Source: Agrypnia vestita
Lineage: Eukaryota; Arthropoda; Insecta; Trichoptera; Phryganeidae
DNA: 64,000 nucleotides
Reading direction: 5' to 3'
Assembly (NCBI GenBank): GCA_016648135.1
Contig: JADDOH010023703.1
Location: forward strand, 124,001 to 188,000
The position numbers were made by a program, and so were the translations under genes. Shown here one piece after another: positions 31,196 to 42,989 of the stretch. The notes beneath the pieces are model-generated. The model was given only the letters and a program-made list of their open reading frames with translations. It searched no databases and was not told the DNA's origin. How positions within the stretch are numbered: the stretch's first letter is position 1; each line of letters starts with the position of its first letter.

Positions 31196-31411
31196 CCCCA
31201 AAGCTCTCAGCGGTTGACTTGTACCACCTGTACTGACTGTTACAATATTATCTAACAAAGCGAGCTGGTTGGTCTCCAGACTGAATGCCGGGTCCCAGGG
31301 AGGCGTGACCGTAGTTTGGGAAACGGCGCGGTATTTGCAATCGTCCACAGCTCCGTAAAGGTTATACACATTATGAAATGTAATATAACGGAACGAAGCG
31401 TCTGTCGACAT
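31196..31411 (-). CDS. Candidate terminal exon, minus strand, family unknown
   Basis: The frame reads RYITFHNVYNLYGAVDDCKY, then AVSQTTVTPPWDPAFSLETN, and ends TSQPLRALG before TGA at 31193-31195. Codon use is richer in GC than the flanks and the composition is protein-like. A gtcgacag at about 31407-31414 (minus) could be the acceptor. It could be the 3' exon of the same minus-strand gene as 33729-33918, about 2.3 kb upstream, but a foldback and SINE pieces lie between. No domain is recognised. Confidence 0.3.
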
Positions 31412-32009
31412 CTCGGTTTGACGGCCATTTCGTTACGATCAAACGGAAGAGATGAAAATTATCCTCATATTTTTCGCGATCGCCACACTTGCGTAATATT
31501 TTTAAATTGATTTTCAAGATGTCTCAGATTTATAGTCCAGTTCTATCAAATGTAGCAGTTTTGGAATGGAATTTTATATTATACGCATCGTAGAGCATGC
31601 TGGTCCTCTCACAAGGAATCATAATATTACCATTTATAGTAGTTATATAATTACGCACCAAAAATGTTTTCACGTATAATTTTATACAAGAAGGATCAAA
31701 TTTTTTTAAAATAAGATCTACTTTATCAGAAAAAAACCATCCGTGATTGTCAAAGATTGATGTGCAATAACTTTTTTATGACTGATTATCGTTCGTAGCT
31801 TATTTTGTCAATATTTATTATATTTGACGGTAAATAAAATTATTAGGCGATCTGCATTCCGCAAACTAAGGTGGCCTATGGAAAAATTTAGGCCATTGTT
31901 ATACAGCGGTTAATTAAACTATTAAAAAAACTAAAATATAACACCCACCAAAACAATATACACCTAGGTACATAATGTATATAAATTCTTAACATTCTCG
32001 GTTTTTATT

Positions 32010-32085
32010 TTAAACGTCAAAAATGACGGTACTTTCGCATGCCGGTTCCTAAAGAATATTTAATTATTTATAGCCAACACCCGCG
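32010..32085 (+). mobile_element. S1 retroposon head fragment
   Basis: AACGTCAAAAATGACGGTAC followed by TTTCGCATGCCGGTTCC matches the S1 head. The tail of an S1 copy appears at 33010-33185 in the same orientation, so a foldback insertion may have split one copy. Confidence 0.45.
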
Positions 32086-32146
32086 AAATAATAATAACGA
32101 CTTTTATCAAAATATTTGAAAACCTTTTTCCCCGGCAGTTAATCAT

Positions 32147-32773
32147 CCGTATTCTGAAAATAACAATATCTGGATCTTTAAGATCTTTATCCCAACACTT
32201 AATAGACGATAATAAAAATCAAAAATGTCCAGAGCGGATTTTGTAATTCAACGGCTCAAATACACTGTATTAAAAGATGATATAAGAAAGATTGTTTCTT
32301 ACAAACATATTAATTTCTTCATCTACAGCGTCCAGATGAAATATCATGGCTAAACTTGACCGCGTTAACAGATAACAATTTACATCTTTCTCCCTCCCTC
32401 TATATCTATCTCATGTAGAAACTTACAGAAACAAACACCGACGCAAGCTTATTATCGTCTATTAAGCGTTGGGATAAAGATCTTAAAGATCCAGACATAT
32501 CTGTCAAATGTCAGGATGGGAAGATTTGAATACGCAGTATCGCCGAACACGGTTATGTCAAGTTTAGCCATGATATTTCATCTGGACGCTGTGGATGAAG
32601 AAATTAATACGTTTGTAAGAAACAATCTTTCTTATGTCATATTTTAATACAGTGTATTTGAGCCGTAGAATAGCAAAATCCGCTCTGGACATTTTTAATT
32701 ATTATTATCGTTTATTAAGTGTTGGGATAGAGATCTTAAAGATCCCCAGACATTGTTATTTTCAGAATCGGGC
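32147..32773. mobile_element. Foldback element FB-A, copy 1
   Basis: The left arm (CCGTATTCTGAAAATAACAA, CTTTAAGATCTTTATCCC, GTCCAGAGCGGATTTTG, CATCTACAGCGTCCAGATG) is repeated inverted on the right, ending GAATCGGGCC. Arms exceed 230 bases and the loop holds no gene. A second copy is at 42239-42938. Confidence 0.88.
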
Positions 32774-33009
32774 CGCATAGCACCTACTATTTTAAACCCT
32801 GGCGATTGTGCGTGCGTAAAACTAACGCGAAAACATAATTAAATAATTACTATTATAAATAGACAAAACAAGTTTCCGGCACTGGGAGCGAATTCGATTC
32901 CCCCGTGGGAGACTCCACCAAACAGAAAATGTTTATAAGCACTTGGTGTACAGATGGTAGAAATCTTAGAGTATATACGTAGAAATGGTTTGCTAGCTTC
33001 TAGATATAT

Positions 33010-33185
33010 GTATGTGGCAACTTCCAGAGGTCTCCGCGTTCGAGTTTGCTCGCCCGGCGTTAAAGCCCCATTCTCCGGTCGTTTAATTTGTTTTTTTTAA
33101 CCGAGGACTCGAACAAAATTACGGACGTTACACTTTGTTTATTATAATTACAGACAGACAAAAATTATTATAACTAGGATTATTT
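33010..33185 (+). mobile_element. S1 retroposon tail fragment
   Basis: The plus strand has a TCTCCGCGTTCGAGTTTG and CGTTAAAGCCCCATTCTCCG tRNA-like region and ends ACAGACAGACAAAAATTATT, matching the minus-strand S1 copies elsewhere. Confidence 0.5.
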
Positions 33186-33728
33186 TTGTCGATACAGGTT
33201 TAGTATAATGTGTAATAATATTAAAGGAAAAAATTGAAACATTGTCAATATTCGTATTTTATTTTATTTTATTATTATATTTTAAATAAGCCAACAAACT
33301 ACTGGGTGCAAAATACATTAAAACTCTTCCCACCATTCCGATAGTAAATATCTTCAGCCTGCTCCAGCAACATTCGTGTGTACATCTAGCGCATCGATGT
33401 ATTGTGATCACATGAGACAATATACATAAATAATTAATTATGCGTGTTCCATGGGTTTAGGTATGATAATAGATAGGGTATCTGCGAGAATATCAGCATC
33501 ATCGCTAAAGTCAGCGTAATATAGGTTGCTTGTATTCTAGTGATGGGAGAAAAATAACCAAAATTACGCTGAATTATTATAAAGTTCTTCGGGGTTCAAC
33601 ATGCAAATTTATGCGTGTATTGTCTTATGTGTTTATCATATTCTATTTTTATAAATCATAATAAATTTGACGTACAATAAAATAATTGATATCTTTTTTA
33701 TTTAAGTAAAATACCTCCATCGAAATGG

Positions 33729-33918
33729 TTCACCTGGCGTCTTATCGAAAACGTCGAATCCCCGAGCTGAATAAATTGCACCACGTAAAGTTTGCAGAGA
33801 CGTTGTGTGCCGCTGCTCGGCTCGTCTATTGAGGCGCTGAAGTCAAAGATCTTGAATGGAGAGTAATTTGCGGACGAATAGGAAGTCGAGAACAACAAAT
33901 GGGCTTTATGCCCGCGAT
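33729..33918 (-). CDS. Candidate internal exon, minus strand, family unknown
   Basis: On the minus strand, after a CTTGACAG acceptor at about 33919-33926, the frame reads NRGHKAHLLFSTSYSSANYS, then KIFDFSASIDEPSSGTQRLC and KLYVVQFIQLGDSTFSIRRQ, ending at CAG|gtgaac. The residue mix and splice signals look genuine. A further stretch upstream in the same frame (HDCGGIRCTLPA) is separated by a TGA. The style recalls secreted CUB-like insect proteins, but I cannot confirm it. An overlapping plus-strand frame (33899-34129, ending at a CAG|gtaaaa) is the main alternative. Confidence 0.35.
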
Positions 33919-34139
33919 TCTGTCAAGCGGGAAGGGTGCATCTTATTCCACCGCAATCATGAGCAGAGCGTGTCCTAAGAGCCAAGTAATTTTTAAATGG
34001 TTGGTCTGTCAAACAGGTAAAAAAATAGTATATTTATTTCTTATTGAACAAAACACATTGATTATTTTTAACGTCGATCGGTTTCGATACCAATATACCT
34101 TTGTCAGACATACAATAACTGTTCCGTAAATTAAATATG

Positions 34140-35000
34140 TAAAGGATTAGACTATAGGGGGTAGCTTAAATCATTTTAGGGGTATAGGGTGGAGATTGAC
34201 AGGGAGTAATCGAAATGGGGAATATATTAAATTATGAGTCAAATTAAATAGATTATTGAATTATTTTAGATTTCGGTTTGAGTGACTTACTGATTTCTAA
34301 TATTTTAAAATAATCTAACCTAAGGCCTGTATTATTTTTATGTAACATTTTAATGCCCTTATGTTTTTAAATGTATGTCCTCAAAAATATGAATAAAGAA
34401 TTTTTAGAAATTTCTACCAGGACGTCTTAGATCTTTTTTATTATTGTATTAAAACTACGTGTTGTTTTGCGTACCTATATATAATGCTCAACATACCAAA
34501 TGTCGTTAAAATTAAGCTTATGCACTGCGGGACGACTTTATCTTTGGAGCTTATTAAAGTGTGTAAGTTTTTTTTTCATTAATCAAAATGTCTGATCATA
34601 ACGCCTAGATTTTATAATATTATATCCAACAACTCGGCCGACCATCACTTGTAAAAGAGTGTAAAATAATATTGTGAACGTAATAACAATTATGCAAATC
34701 ATAAATACATTTATATATTTTTTTATATCCCATGACCACCCTACTATGCCTAAATTTCTACGTACCTACCGCAGGTGAAAACTTGTCTCAGTATTGATAT
34801 GATTAAATGTTTTATACGTTTATAAATAAAAAGGGAAGTCACGATAAGTTTGTTTCAACAAAGGGGAGAGATGAGATCGAGAAAGACAGATTTGTTCTTT
34901 GCAACTTTCTATAAAAGAGATATATGAGAGTTCTTTTATAATTCCCATTTAAATAAATTATCGTTCGTAATTTTAATTCTACGAAAATACATTATTATAA
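34140..35000. other. AT-rich sequence, no gene seen
   Basis: No exon or repeat with a second copy in the window was recognised. Confidence 0.4.
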
Positions 35001-35007
35001 TAGTACT

Positions 35008-35161
35008 AGCTGTAATCCATCAAAAAAGACGGTACTTTTACATGTCGGTTCCTAAGGAATAAATATTTATTTATATAAAAAAAGAAAAATATTTTTTTCC
35101 TATAAAGAAGTTACGGACGTGTGTACACGGATGGACAGAACGAAATTATTATAATTTGGAT
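35008..35161 (+). mobile_element. S1 retroposon short form
   Basis: Starts ACTAGCTGTAATCCATCAAA, continues GACGGTACTTTTACATGTCG and ends CAGAACGAAATTATTATAAT. It is the plus-strand counterpart of 22335-22497. Confidence 0.6.
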
Positions 35162-35169
35162 TTTGTACT

Positions 35170-36655
35170 TCGGTTATTATCGTTTATGGAGGCTTTAAGG
35201 ATCAAGATAAAATGAATAAGTGTTTTTATAGCCATTGTTGAATGTAGGCTAATATTCTACTTGGAAAAATAATGCAATTTCAATCAAGTTGCGAGGTTGT
35301 ACTCATGAACATAAATTATTAATGATTAAATGAACAAAAAATATATATTACGACTTCAGGGTCAGTAGACTCTTATTATAACAAAAATATTTTTGTTATA
35401 ATACAATATATGAATACCGAGGGCCATTCCACTCGAGCACCTCGGGGCTCAACCCATTTATTCACGAAGCTTTTCCATTCAGAGCAGGTTGTTATGTTTT
35501 AAATATGTTGGTATAACCAGTTTAATGTATTTTTAAGAATAAAGATTATTTGTGAGTCTTAAAATAAATTTTATTTCGAAAATACAGTTTTACACAAGAT
35601 TAACGGCCAAATACGTGATAAGCTAATCGGAGACTTGATGAGGATAATGAACTTGAAATATCAAAAGCGGTATAGTCCTCAGGTGTCCTGAGAAAGGTGA
35701 CATATAAGGCGAGAGTAGAATGAGAAATAGGGCAGTAGATGTATCACATAGCATGCAGCTCTCTTATTGCCTGCATGTCATGCAATGTTAAGATGGACCT
35801 GCAACAGATACGTGACTGCTAAGGGTTGAATTTGTTCATGGATAGTAAAATATATAAAAAGAACACGCACACATAGATGAAGGGGGGTAGAGAGAGGGGA
35901 GGAATCTATGAGGCACGAATGCTTCAGTCCTCTAGAAAATCCAAACACGGTATGGTCTATGCTACGTGGATGGGTGTGATAGTGGAATCAGATTTGAGGG
36001 GATGCAGAACCGAGACAAGTAGATAGATAGAAGAAAAATAAGAATGAATTGCTTTATAAATAACAGATCATTTTAAAACATTGTGTTTTCTAATCATGCA
36101 CGGTGAATAGTATAAAGTAGTTGGCAGGGTATTAGTATAGAGTAATTGACTTGTTTGTTGGTTTACTGGCTAAAAAATTCGCCTAGTGATCTTCGATCGC
36201 GGGTTTGGAGACCAGCGGGCTTGTCCTATTTGTATAGCTTAGTTAGGAAAATAGAAAGAGTATTGATGTGACCTATTCCGTTTACGCATATCCATTTAAA
36301 AGAAAGTTGAAGGGAAATATTTTTTATTTATTTATTTGTTATAATAGTATTATTCCCAATGAGTTATAAGAAAACTCATTCCAGGAAGGACAACATTTTT
36401 CATACATATTATTACAAAGAGTAGGGTACAGGAATACAAAATGAATACAAAAACATAATAGTATATAGAAATAGTATACAAATAAGATATTAATGTGAGA
36501 GAATATCATTGGTTTACAAAACTGTTGAGTTGAAGAATGTGAAGTCGTCTTTATCCAGAAGTCGGTTGAATCCAGATGTGGGTTTACACGGGCCGTCGGA
36601 GATAGAGAGTCGTGCATCTAAATTATCATTTAATAATTTTGTATAATTAATAAGA
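35170..36655. other. Intergenic; decayed repeat and tRNA-like fragment
   Basis: From about 35600 to 36050 the sequence is purine-rich with ragged similarity to LINE 3' regions but no readable protein. At 36150-36220 a TGGCTAAAAAATTCGCC and GATCGCGGGTTTGGAGACC stretch looks like a decayed tRNA-derived SINE head. No gene is supported. Confidence 0.35.
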
Positions 36656-36659
36656 ATGT

Positions 36660-36880
36660 TGAATCACCACTAATTTTTTGAAAATACCTACATGTTTCGA
36701 GGCATACGTGGTATTTTCAACAAATACAACATACCTTCATCCGGATAGAATGGAAAAAATTAGTACACGCTGTGTCCTGTATCTTGACGAACTTATGTTG
36801 AATTTGTTGAAAATACCACGCATGCCCCGAAACATGGTAATTTCTACAAATTTGTAGCGGAAACAAAGAATATTCTTATT
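36660..36880. repeat. Inverted pair of Penelope-like termini
   Basis: CATGTTTCGAGGCATACGTG (about 36691) and the mirror CACGCATGCCCCGAAACATG (about 36818), each next to GGTATTTTCAACAAATAC-type sequence, face each other across about 60 bases. The GCATGCC..CGAAACATG pattern and the AAGAAG-rich segment after 36920 also occur at 48430-48535. Confidence 0.55.
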
Positions 36881-36899
36881 GATTATATTAATAATGTTA

Positions 36900-37790
36900 C
36901 CACAAAGTTATTTAGCTCTTATTGAAGAAGTTATAAATTTTGTTTTCCGTCAAGCGGAGATTCTGGAATTATCGCGTTCATACTTAGCTCGAATGATAGT
37001 TTAGCGTACCATGTGCGGTAATTATATTAAAATACATGTAAGCACTGACATAAGGTTTAAATCGTGACCGTAAGTGCAATTGAAGTCAATTTCCTAAGGC
37101 TTAGTGAATTTGTTCTCGCATTATGCATTACCTCCAAGGACGGGCATTGTCTTTCAAAACCTTCGGATGAAAATCGCATGCTGGAGGGTATGAGCAGGTT
37201 TTGCATAAATGCTAAGGTATACCATAATATATAATAGCTATCTTTTTGTACGGTGTGAGTTATTATAGGTGGTGTTAAAAATATAACGTCACGTGGAAGG
37301 CACACCTACCCATATATACCTACTCGTTTTGTGCAAGAACCTCGAGATGATGATATTAAAGATAAACAAAAACATAATTATTGTTTGCTCATTTTATTTC
37401 AATTCACAGAATGGGCGATGATGTCAGTACCTAAATGAAATAAGAAATTCGGAATTCAAAATGTATTTTTCAATCTCTTAAAATGTGTATGTGTTTGTAT
37501 CTACTGCCAGTCAACAAAGGTACAAAAAAGTAATAAATAAATAATGTATATAAATTGTATAAGATGAGGTTATACAATAAAGACAAATCTTTCACTCCAG
37601 GCCACAATGTTAAAATAACTTTTCTTAATAACATCATATTTCATTTTATATCGATTGTTGAAAAGAATACCATGAATAACGAACTAGCTTGGTTTGTTTA
37701 ATAAGATTGTATAGGTATTGCCTGAAAGAAGGAAGGATTGAGGTACAAGTTCGTAGTTCGTAGAAAAAAAAAATGCAGAACATACTTATT
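36900..37790. other. AT-rich sequence, no gene seen
   Basis: Nothing coding could be supported. Confidence 0.4.
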
Positions 37791-37799
37791 CATTATTTA

Positions 37800-38400
37800 T
37801 TATGATATACAGTTCTCGTCAAAATAATCCCCCTAAAGCAATGTATGAACTTGATTCCATTGCAGGAAACAGTTTTTATAGGAAAACTTTATAGAATGCG
37901 CGTCATGATCCATTTCACCTCTGCCCTCCCCAATCACGATCCTTCTTACCTTTCTTGGTTTTTGAGATAGAAGAGTGTCAGAAGGGGCCAGATTGGGGAG
38001 GGAGGCAGATTTTTGGCGATAAAGTCTTTCATAACAATGACTGTGTGTGACGGAGCGTTGCACTAAAATCCAGCTTTTGCGCTCAAAGAGTTTTGACCGG
38101 ACACGTCTTCGCCACGTTCGTAATCGTTTCGTTACCACCGGCTTCGGAATCAAATTCCGATATTATTTGTCGAATGCGATGTCGAAGTGTTGCTACATTA
38201 TGCGCACGAAAAGTTTTCTTTGAACTTAATTGTCAGTATTCACGATCCATAATTTGTAGTAACTAGTGCGCACCGAATCCGCACAACGAAGTTGATTAAA
38301 AATAATTTTCAGCTTCAGTACAACAATCCGTCAGATTACTTCACTTAAGTTAACCGCGCAATCACTCATTTAAATATTTATGTTTGGAGTGTTTGCATTC
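37800..38400 (-). pseudogene. Degraded mariner-type transposase (C-terminal part)
   Basis: Across minus-strand frames one reads NAPSHTVIVMKDFIAKNLPP-like and SPNLAPSDTLLSQKPRK, equivalent to the mariner 'NAPSHTA......F......PPYSPDLAP.D..LF..LK' block. The frame is broken by several shifts and no terminal repeats were identified. It is a different, much older lineage than the two TTAGGTCC mariners. Confidence 0.55.
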
Positions 38401-38988
38401 ACGACTCCATAATTGATCGCAATAATCAAACATAATAAAACCGAGTTCACATACTGGCGTTGAATGATTGGCGTTGCAAGTAAGTCCCGCACTCTTAACA
38501 ATGCTTTATCGAAGAATCTGGAAACTAGGGCAGTATGGAATGGATTTTGAATAGTAGGTAGCTACCTACATTCAAATATTGCAATTCAGAATCGACTTAC
38601 GGAAATTATTGTAAATTTTACATTTTGTCCTTAGGCCATGTAGAATCGTGAGATAACTGAAATCTTTAATAATGAATTAATATAGAATGTTTAGATACTT
38701 AATTAATGTTAATTGAAATATTCTTAAGTAAATATTTTTATATTGAGTTTATTCTATTTGAATAAATTTTTAAAACCATTTAAAATTGAGTTTATAAACT
38801 TTATCTAAAAGTTTATAAACTTTTTAATACAATTAATTTCATATAATCATTGCACAGAATTAATATAATTAAATAAGTTACACTAAAAATATGATACTCT
38901 AAATACAGTGGATACGAATTGGGCAATGGAAATTAAATATGATATGTTTACATAAAAACGATGTATTACAGAATTAGTATATTAAAAT

Positions 38989-39959
38989 TGTAACGAGATG
39001 GCAGAATCGGAAGAAATTACGAACTATCGAACTATCTCCAACCCTCCAAAACACTCTGGCATCGTCTGGGACATTCTTGTAAACACTGGAAATGTCGAAT
39101 AAACACTATAAATGTGTAGAACGATCTCGAACATTCGAAAACCAACATGTTTTATATAAAAAATGCGAAAGCAAGCGCGCGCGAGTAAGTTTTTGTTTGA
39201 AGTTTGACAGGTGCGACATAGATGAAAAGCAAACCGTGAAAAAACTTAAATTAATTTTCAGTGTTTCATTTGCCTCCCACAGCCACGGTACCGTGACAAT
39301 ATAAATTTTCAATAAAATACATATATTAAAGTATTATACATTATGGAATATATGATATTGTATTATATTATCACGTGTCGTGACTACGGGTGGAATAAAT
39401 GAAAAGGCTGGAAATTAATTAGCGATTTTTTAATTATTTTTTTAATGTACAAAATCACTTAACACTATTAAACTGAAGGCTATTCTTTAAATTACATTAT
39501 TTCGTAATTTATCACTTTATTATCGCTGGGACACTTTATTTAACATTCACTAGAACATTCCATCCAGTTTTCGCTTGTATTAATCGCTCCAGTTTATTAC
39601 GCTACTTAAGTAAGAACTTCGCTAGATTATTCGCCTGAGTTGTCGCTTCGAATGGCTACCCCAGCCGTCGCGGTTTGCGGCCGACTTCACTTTGTTTTCG
39701 TTGTCAAACGCGACTCAACTACAACAAAAACTTCCGCGCGCGGTCGTATTTACAACTGAAAAATGCTGGTACTTTGCACTTTCTGTTTTTTTTTTAGTTC
39801 TTAGAAGAAGATTCTCGTGGCTTCTAGGTTTTTATAGGTGTTTCTCGAATGTTTCAGACGCCTCCTGAAGATTGGAGATCGCTCTAGGCTGTTCTCGATT
39901 TTTCGATAGTGGTGTGACAACTGACAGAAGTGCGTAATTCTTTTTAGCATCTCGTTACA
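38989..39959. mobile_element. Solo-LTR-like element, 971 bp
   Basis: Begins TGTAACGAGATG and ends CATCTCGTTACA, the TG...CA short inverted ends of an LTR. Inside, a TATA box (TTTTATATAAAAAATGCG, about 39150) precedes a GCGCGCGCG tract. The flanks AAAAT and ATTTT extend the inverted repeat rather than forming a direct target duplication, so a DNA transposon remains possible. A second, interrupted copy ends at 42988. Mirror-image short frames at 39092-39312 are not genes. Confidence 0.6.
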
Positions 39960-39969
39960 ATTTTATATA

Positions 39970-41870
39970 TGAACTGGGAAATTACTGTTTCAAATATATA
40001 TCCGCATACACATTTCCAAGAAAAAAATTTCTTATATGTATCTTGTAGTTCCGTAATGACTTGGAATTGGAATATATCCAAATCATTTACCATGTTATGT
40101 AGTTATGGAATCGATATATTGTAAACGATACAGTTATCGAGCTCGAACGGTTCACGCTTCCTTCCTTAGTGATGTGGTTTAATAATAAAGATAATATAAG
40201 AAGAAAATATTAATTATATATCTCCCACGAGAGTTGATTATATTAGGATACATTTATATAATAAAATAATGTTTCAGAGATTTTGCTAGCCGGTTTTGTA
40301 GTCTTAAATTTTTTATTGCTAGTTCCTTGGCTATAGGTTAACGAAACGTGAACGATTTATAAAAACATCGCTTAATTGGTCCTAGCCATATTCATGGTGT
40401 GTGCTCATTATGATTATTGAGGAAGCCTAATGAGACGAAGGCTATATTAGTTCCACGTAGGCATAAGCTCACTATGGTAGCTAAGTAGTGTTTGAGTACA
40501 AATGAAGCCATTACCTTACTAGGAAACCATTACCTACAAATACTTTGCATTTGCGGCGAGAAAAATAAGATGAAACATGTTATACATTATCTACAAATAT
40601 ATGCATGAAAGTAAAGGTCTGTCTGAATGTTCTCTACCCAATCCTTCACCCTTTGATCGATCTAAATAATTTTTTAGCAAAGTTACTTTTTAGGACCCTG
40701 CGCTAAATATAAATAACCTCCTTTTTCCTCTTGGACAATCCTTCGTATAAACGTGTATATATTCAAGGCCACCCGTTTCAAATATTGCATACTTTCTTTT
40801 TAGGACCGCGGGTAAAACATAGATATCCACTTTTTGGCACCCTCTCCACAACATAAATGTATTTTACTCTACATTGAATACCTCATTTTTTTCAAATATT
40901 ATTTCCATAATTATTCTTAAGGATGCATGCGTGAAACATAGAACACCCTTTCACTACCATCCATTCTGAATATGGCATAGTTGCTCTTTGTAATCTAGAG
41001 AATCTATAGAATTCTCTACGAATCTACGTAGGTATCAGTCACTAATTGCCACCCCATTTCCTTCTCCATAAATTTAAAAGTGTATATTGAAAACATCCAC
41101 ATTTTGTAATTCAGTTTCCCTCAAGGATCCTGAGGAAATACGTAAGTCTTCTCACGTCTCTTCCCCGGACATCTCATGCTCGAATACTTAGTTTAATTTT
41201 GTGTATAATGTAATTAGATATATATCACTATGTAATATATTCAGGGATAAGAATCAGCGTTAAAGAAAAGCACCCCCTTACCCTAAACTAAAATCCCTAA
41301 ATCCTTATTTTTGTGATTTTTCTTGACACTTGTTTATTTTTCATGTTATTTAAATATTTTTAGTTGAATAACAATTCATAAATAATACATAATAAAATAT
41401 AATATTATATTCGTATTCTTTATTGCTAAAACGTTCGATGTTACATCGGTCCCGATAAACTGAATATTGCTGCCAAAAACGTGCGTCTTAATCGGCTACA
41501 TTACGCTATTATATGAGTATCGATATAATCGTTTGTTCTTCCTCGGAATGTTCACGTTTGCCCTAAATACCTATCTGATGTACTATCTCTAAATCTAATA
41601 TGCCTTAACGTCTTAACTATCCATATGTCTTTCTTCATCTTACACGTTATCTTCTTACTCATCTCGGCCTTGATTTTGTTCCTCATTGGACGAATGCGCG
41701 GGAAGATTTTCTACCTGCGCCGGTATTTTGAATGAATGGTGATGAAGTATGGTGATTTTTTAATTGTGAACTGATCAGTTACTATTTTATGGCTTTTCCC
41801 ACGAGATATTTCTAAAATATGTATTAATAATAATGCAGGAATTAGCCATAATTTATAAATATTAAACGAC
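39970..41870. other. Intergenic sequence, weak repeat periodicity
   Basis: From about 40680 to 41150 a degenerate pattern recurs (TTTTTAGGACC / TTAAGGATGC, GTGAAACATAGA, ACACCCTTTC and similar), suggesting decayed tandem or SINE-like units. No gene is supported. Confidence 0.35.
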
Positions 41871-42104
41871 ATAAAATATCGAATAATGTATGGGAGATGT
41901 CTTGTATGGTCTCGGTGCATTCAATATAAAATGGTGTATTATGAATATGGGATTATAAAGGTCACGAATAAAAAAAAGATGTACTTCTACCAAATGCGAA
42001 GTAAAAAATGCTTGTACTTCGTGGCCGATTTTAGCTGTCATCACAACAACAACAATCGCCAAGGCGCATCCGTATTTATATCCGAAAGCTGACACTTTTG
42101 TACC

Positions 42105-42238
42105 TTCTAGATTATTATAGTGTTTAGGAGAAGATTCTCGTCGCTTCTAGGTTTTGATACGTGTTTCTCGAAAGTATTAGATGTTTCCCATTTAGCCCAT
42201 TCTTGATTCTTCGATAGTTTTGTGACAAGTTACATATT
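42105..42238. mobile_element. Second LTR-like copy, left part (split by FB-A)
   Basis: GAGAAGATTCTCGTCGCTTC and TTCTTCGATAGTTTTGTGAC match 39805-39930 of the solo-LTR-like element. The match resumes after the foldback at 42947-42988, ending GCATCCCGTTACA. Confidence 0.65.
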
Positions 42239-42938
42239 CATCCGTATTCTGAAAATAACAATGTCTGGATCTTTAAGATCTTTATCCCAGCACTTAATAG
42301 ACCATAATTAAAATTAAAAATGTCCAGAGCGGATTTTGTAATTCTACGGCTCAAATACACTGTATAAAAAGATGATATAAGAAAGACTGTTTCTTACAAT
42401 CGTATTAATTTCTTCATCCACAGCGTCCAGATGAAATATTATATCATGGCTAAACCTGTCATGACCGCGTTCGGCGTTACCGCGTATTTCCATCTAAATA
42501 ATAATAATAAACTTCCCATCTTGACATTTAACAGATAACAATTTACATCTTTCTCCCTCCCTCTATATCTATCTCATATAGAAACTTACAGAAATAAACA
42601 CCGACGTAAAGCTATGTCTCGTTTATTTTTAATTTTTATTATCGTCTATTAAGTGTTGGGATAAAGATCTTAAATATCCAGACATATCTGTCAAAAAATG
42701 TCAAGATGGGAAGATTTGAATACGCCGAACGCGGTCATGACAAGTTTAGGCATGATATTTCATCTGGACACTGTGGATGAAGAAATTAATACGTTTGTAA
42801 GAAACAATCTTTCTTATATCATCTTTTAATACAGTGTATTTGAGCCGCTCTGGACATTATTAATTTTTATTATCGTCTATTAAGTATTCGGATGAAGATC
42901 TTAAAGATCCAGACATTGTTATTTTCAGAATCGGGCCG
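42239..42938. mobile_element. Foldback element FB-A, copy 2, inserted in an LTR-like copy
   Basis: The same long arms as 32147-32773, with a somewhat larger loop. It interrupts the LTR-like repeat between 42238 and 42947, giving the order of insertion: LTR-like copy first, foldback later. Confidence 0.88.
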
Positions 42939-42989
42939 ATTATCAGGGGTTCGGACAGTACGTAAATTATTTTTAGCATCCCGTTACAA

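Noticed and set aside
30508..31196. Open frames of 102 and 100 residues on opposite strands with similar sequences
   Set aside because: They are the two arms of the foldback element read on opposite strands.
39092..39312. Opposed 68-70-residue frames
   Set aside because: They lie inside the solo-LTR-like element and mirror each other; no protein features.
41862..42095. Minus-strand frame with a signal-peptide-like start (MSAFGYKYGCALAIVVVVMT)
   Set aside because: The hydrophobic core is plausible, but no donor or downstream exon could be joined and the remainder is AT-driven; evidence too thin.
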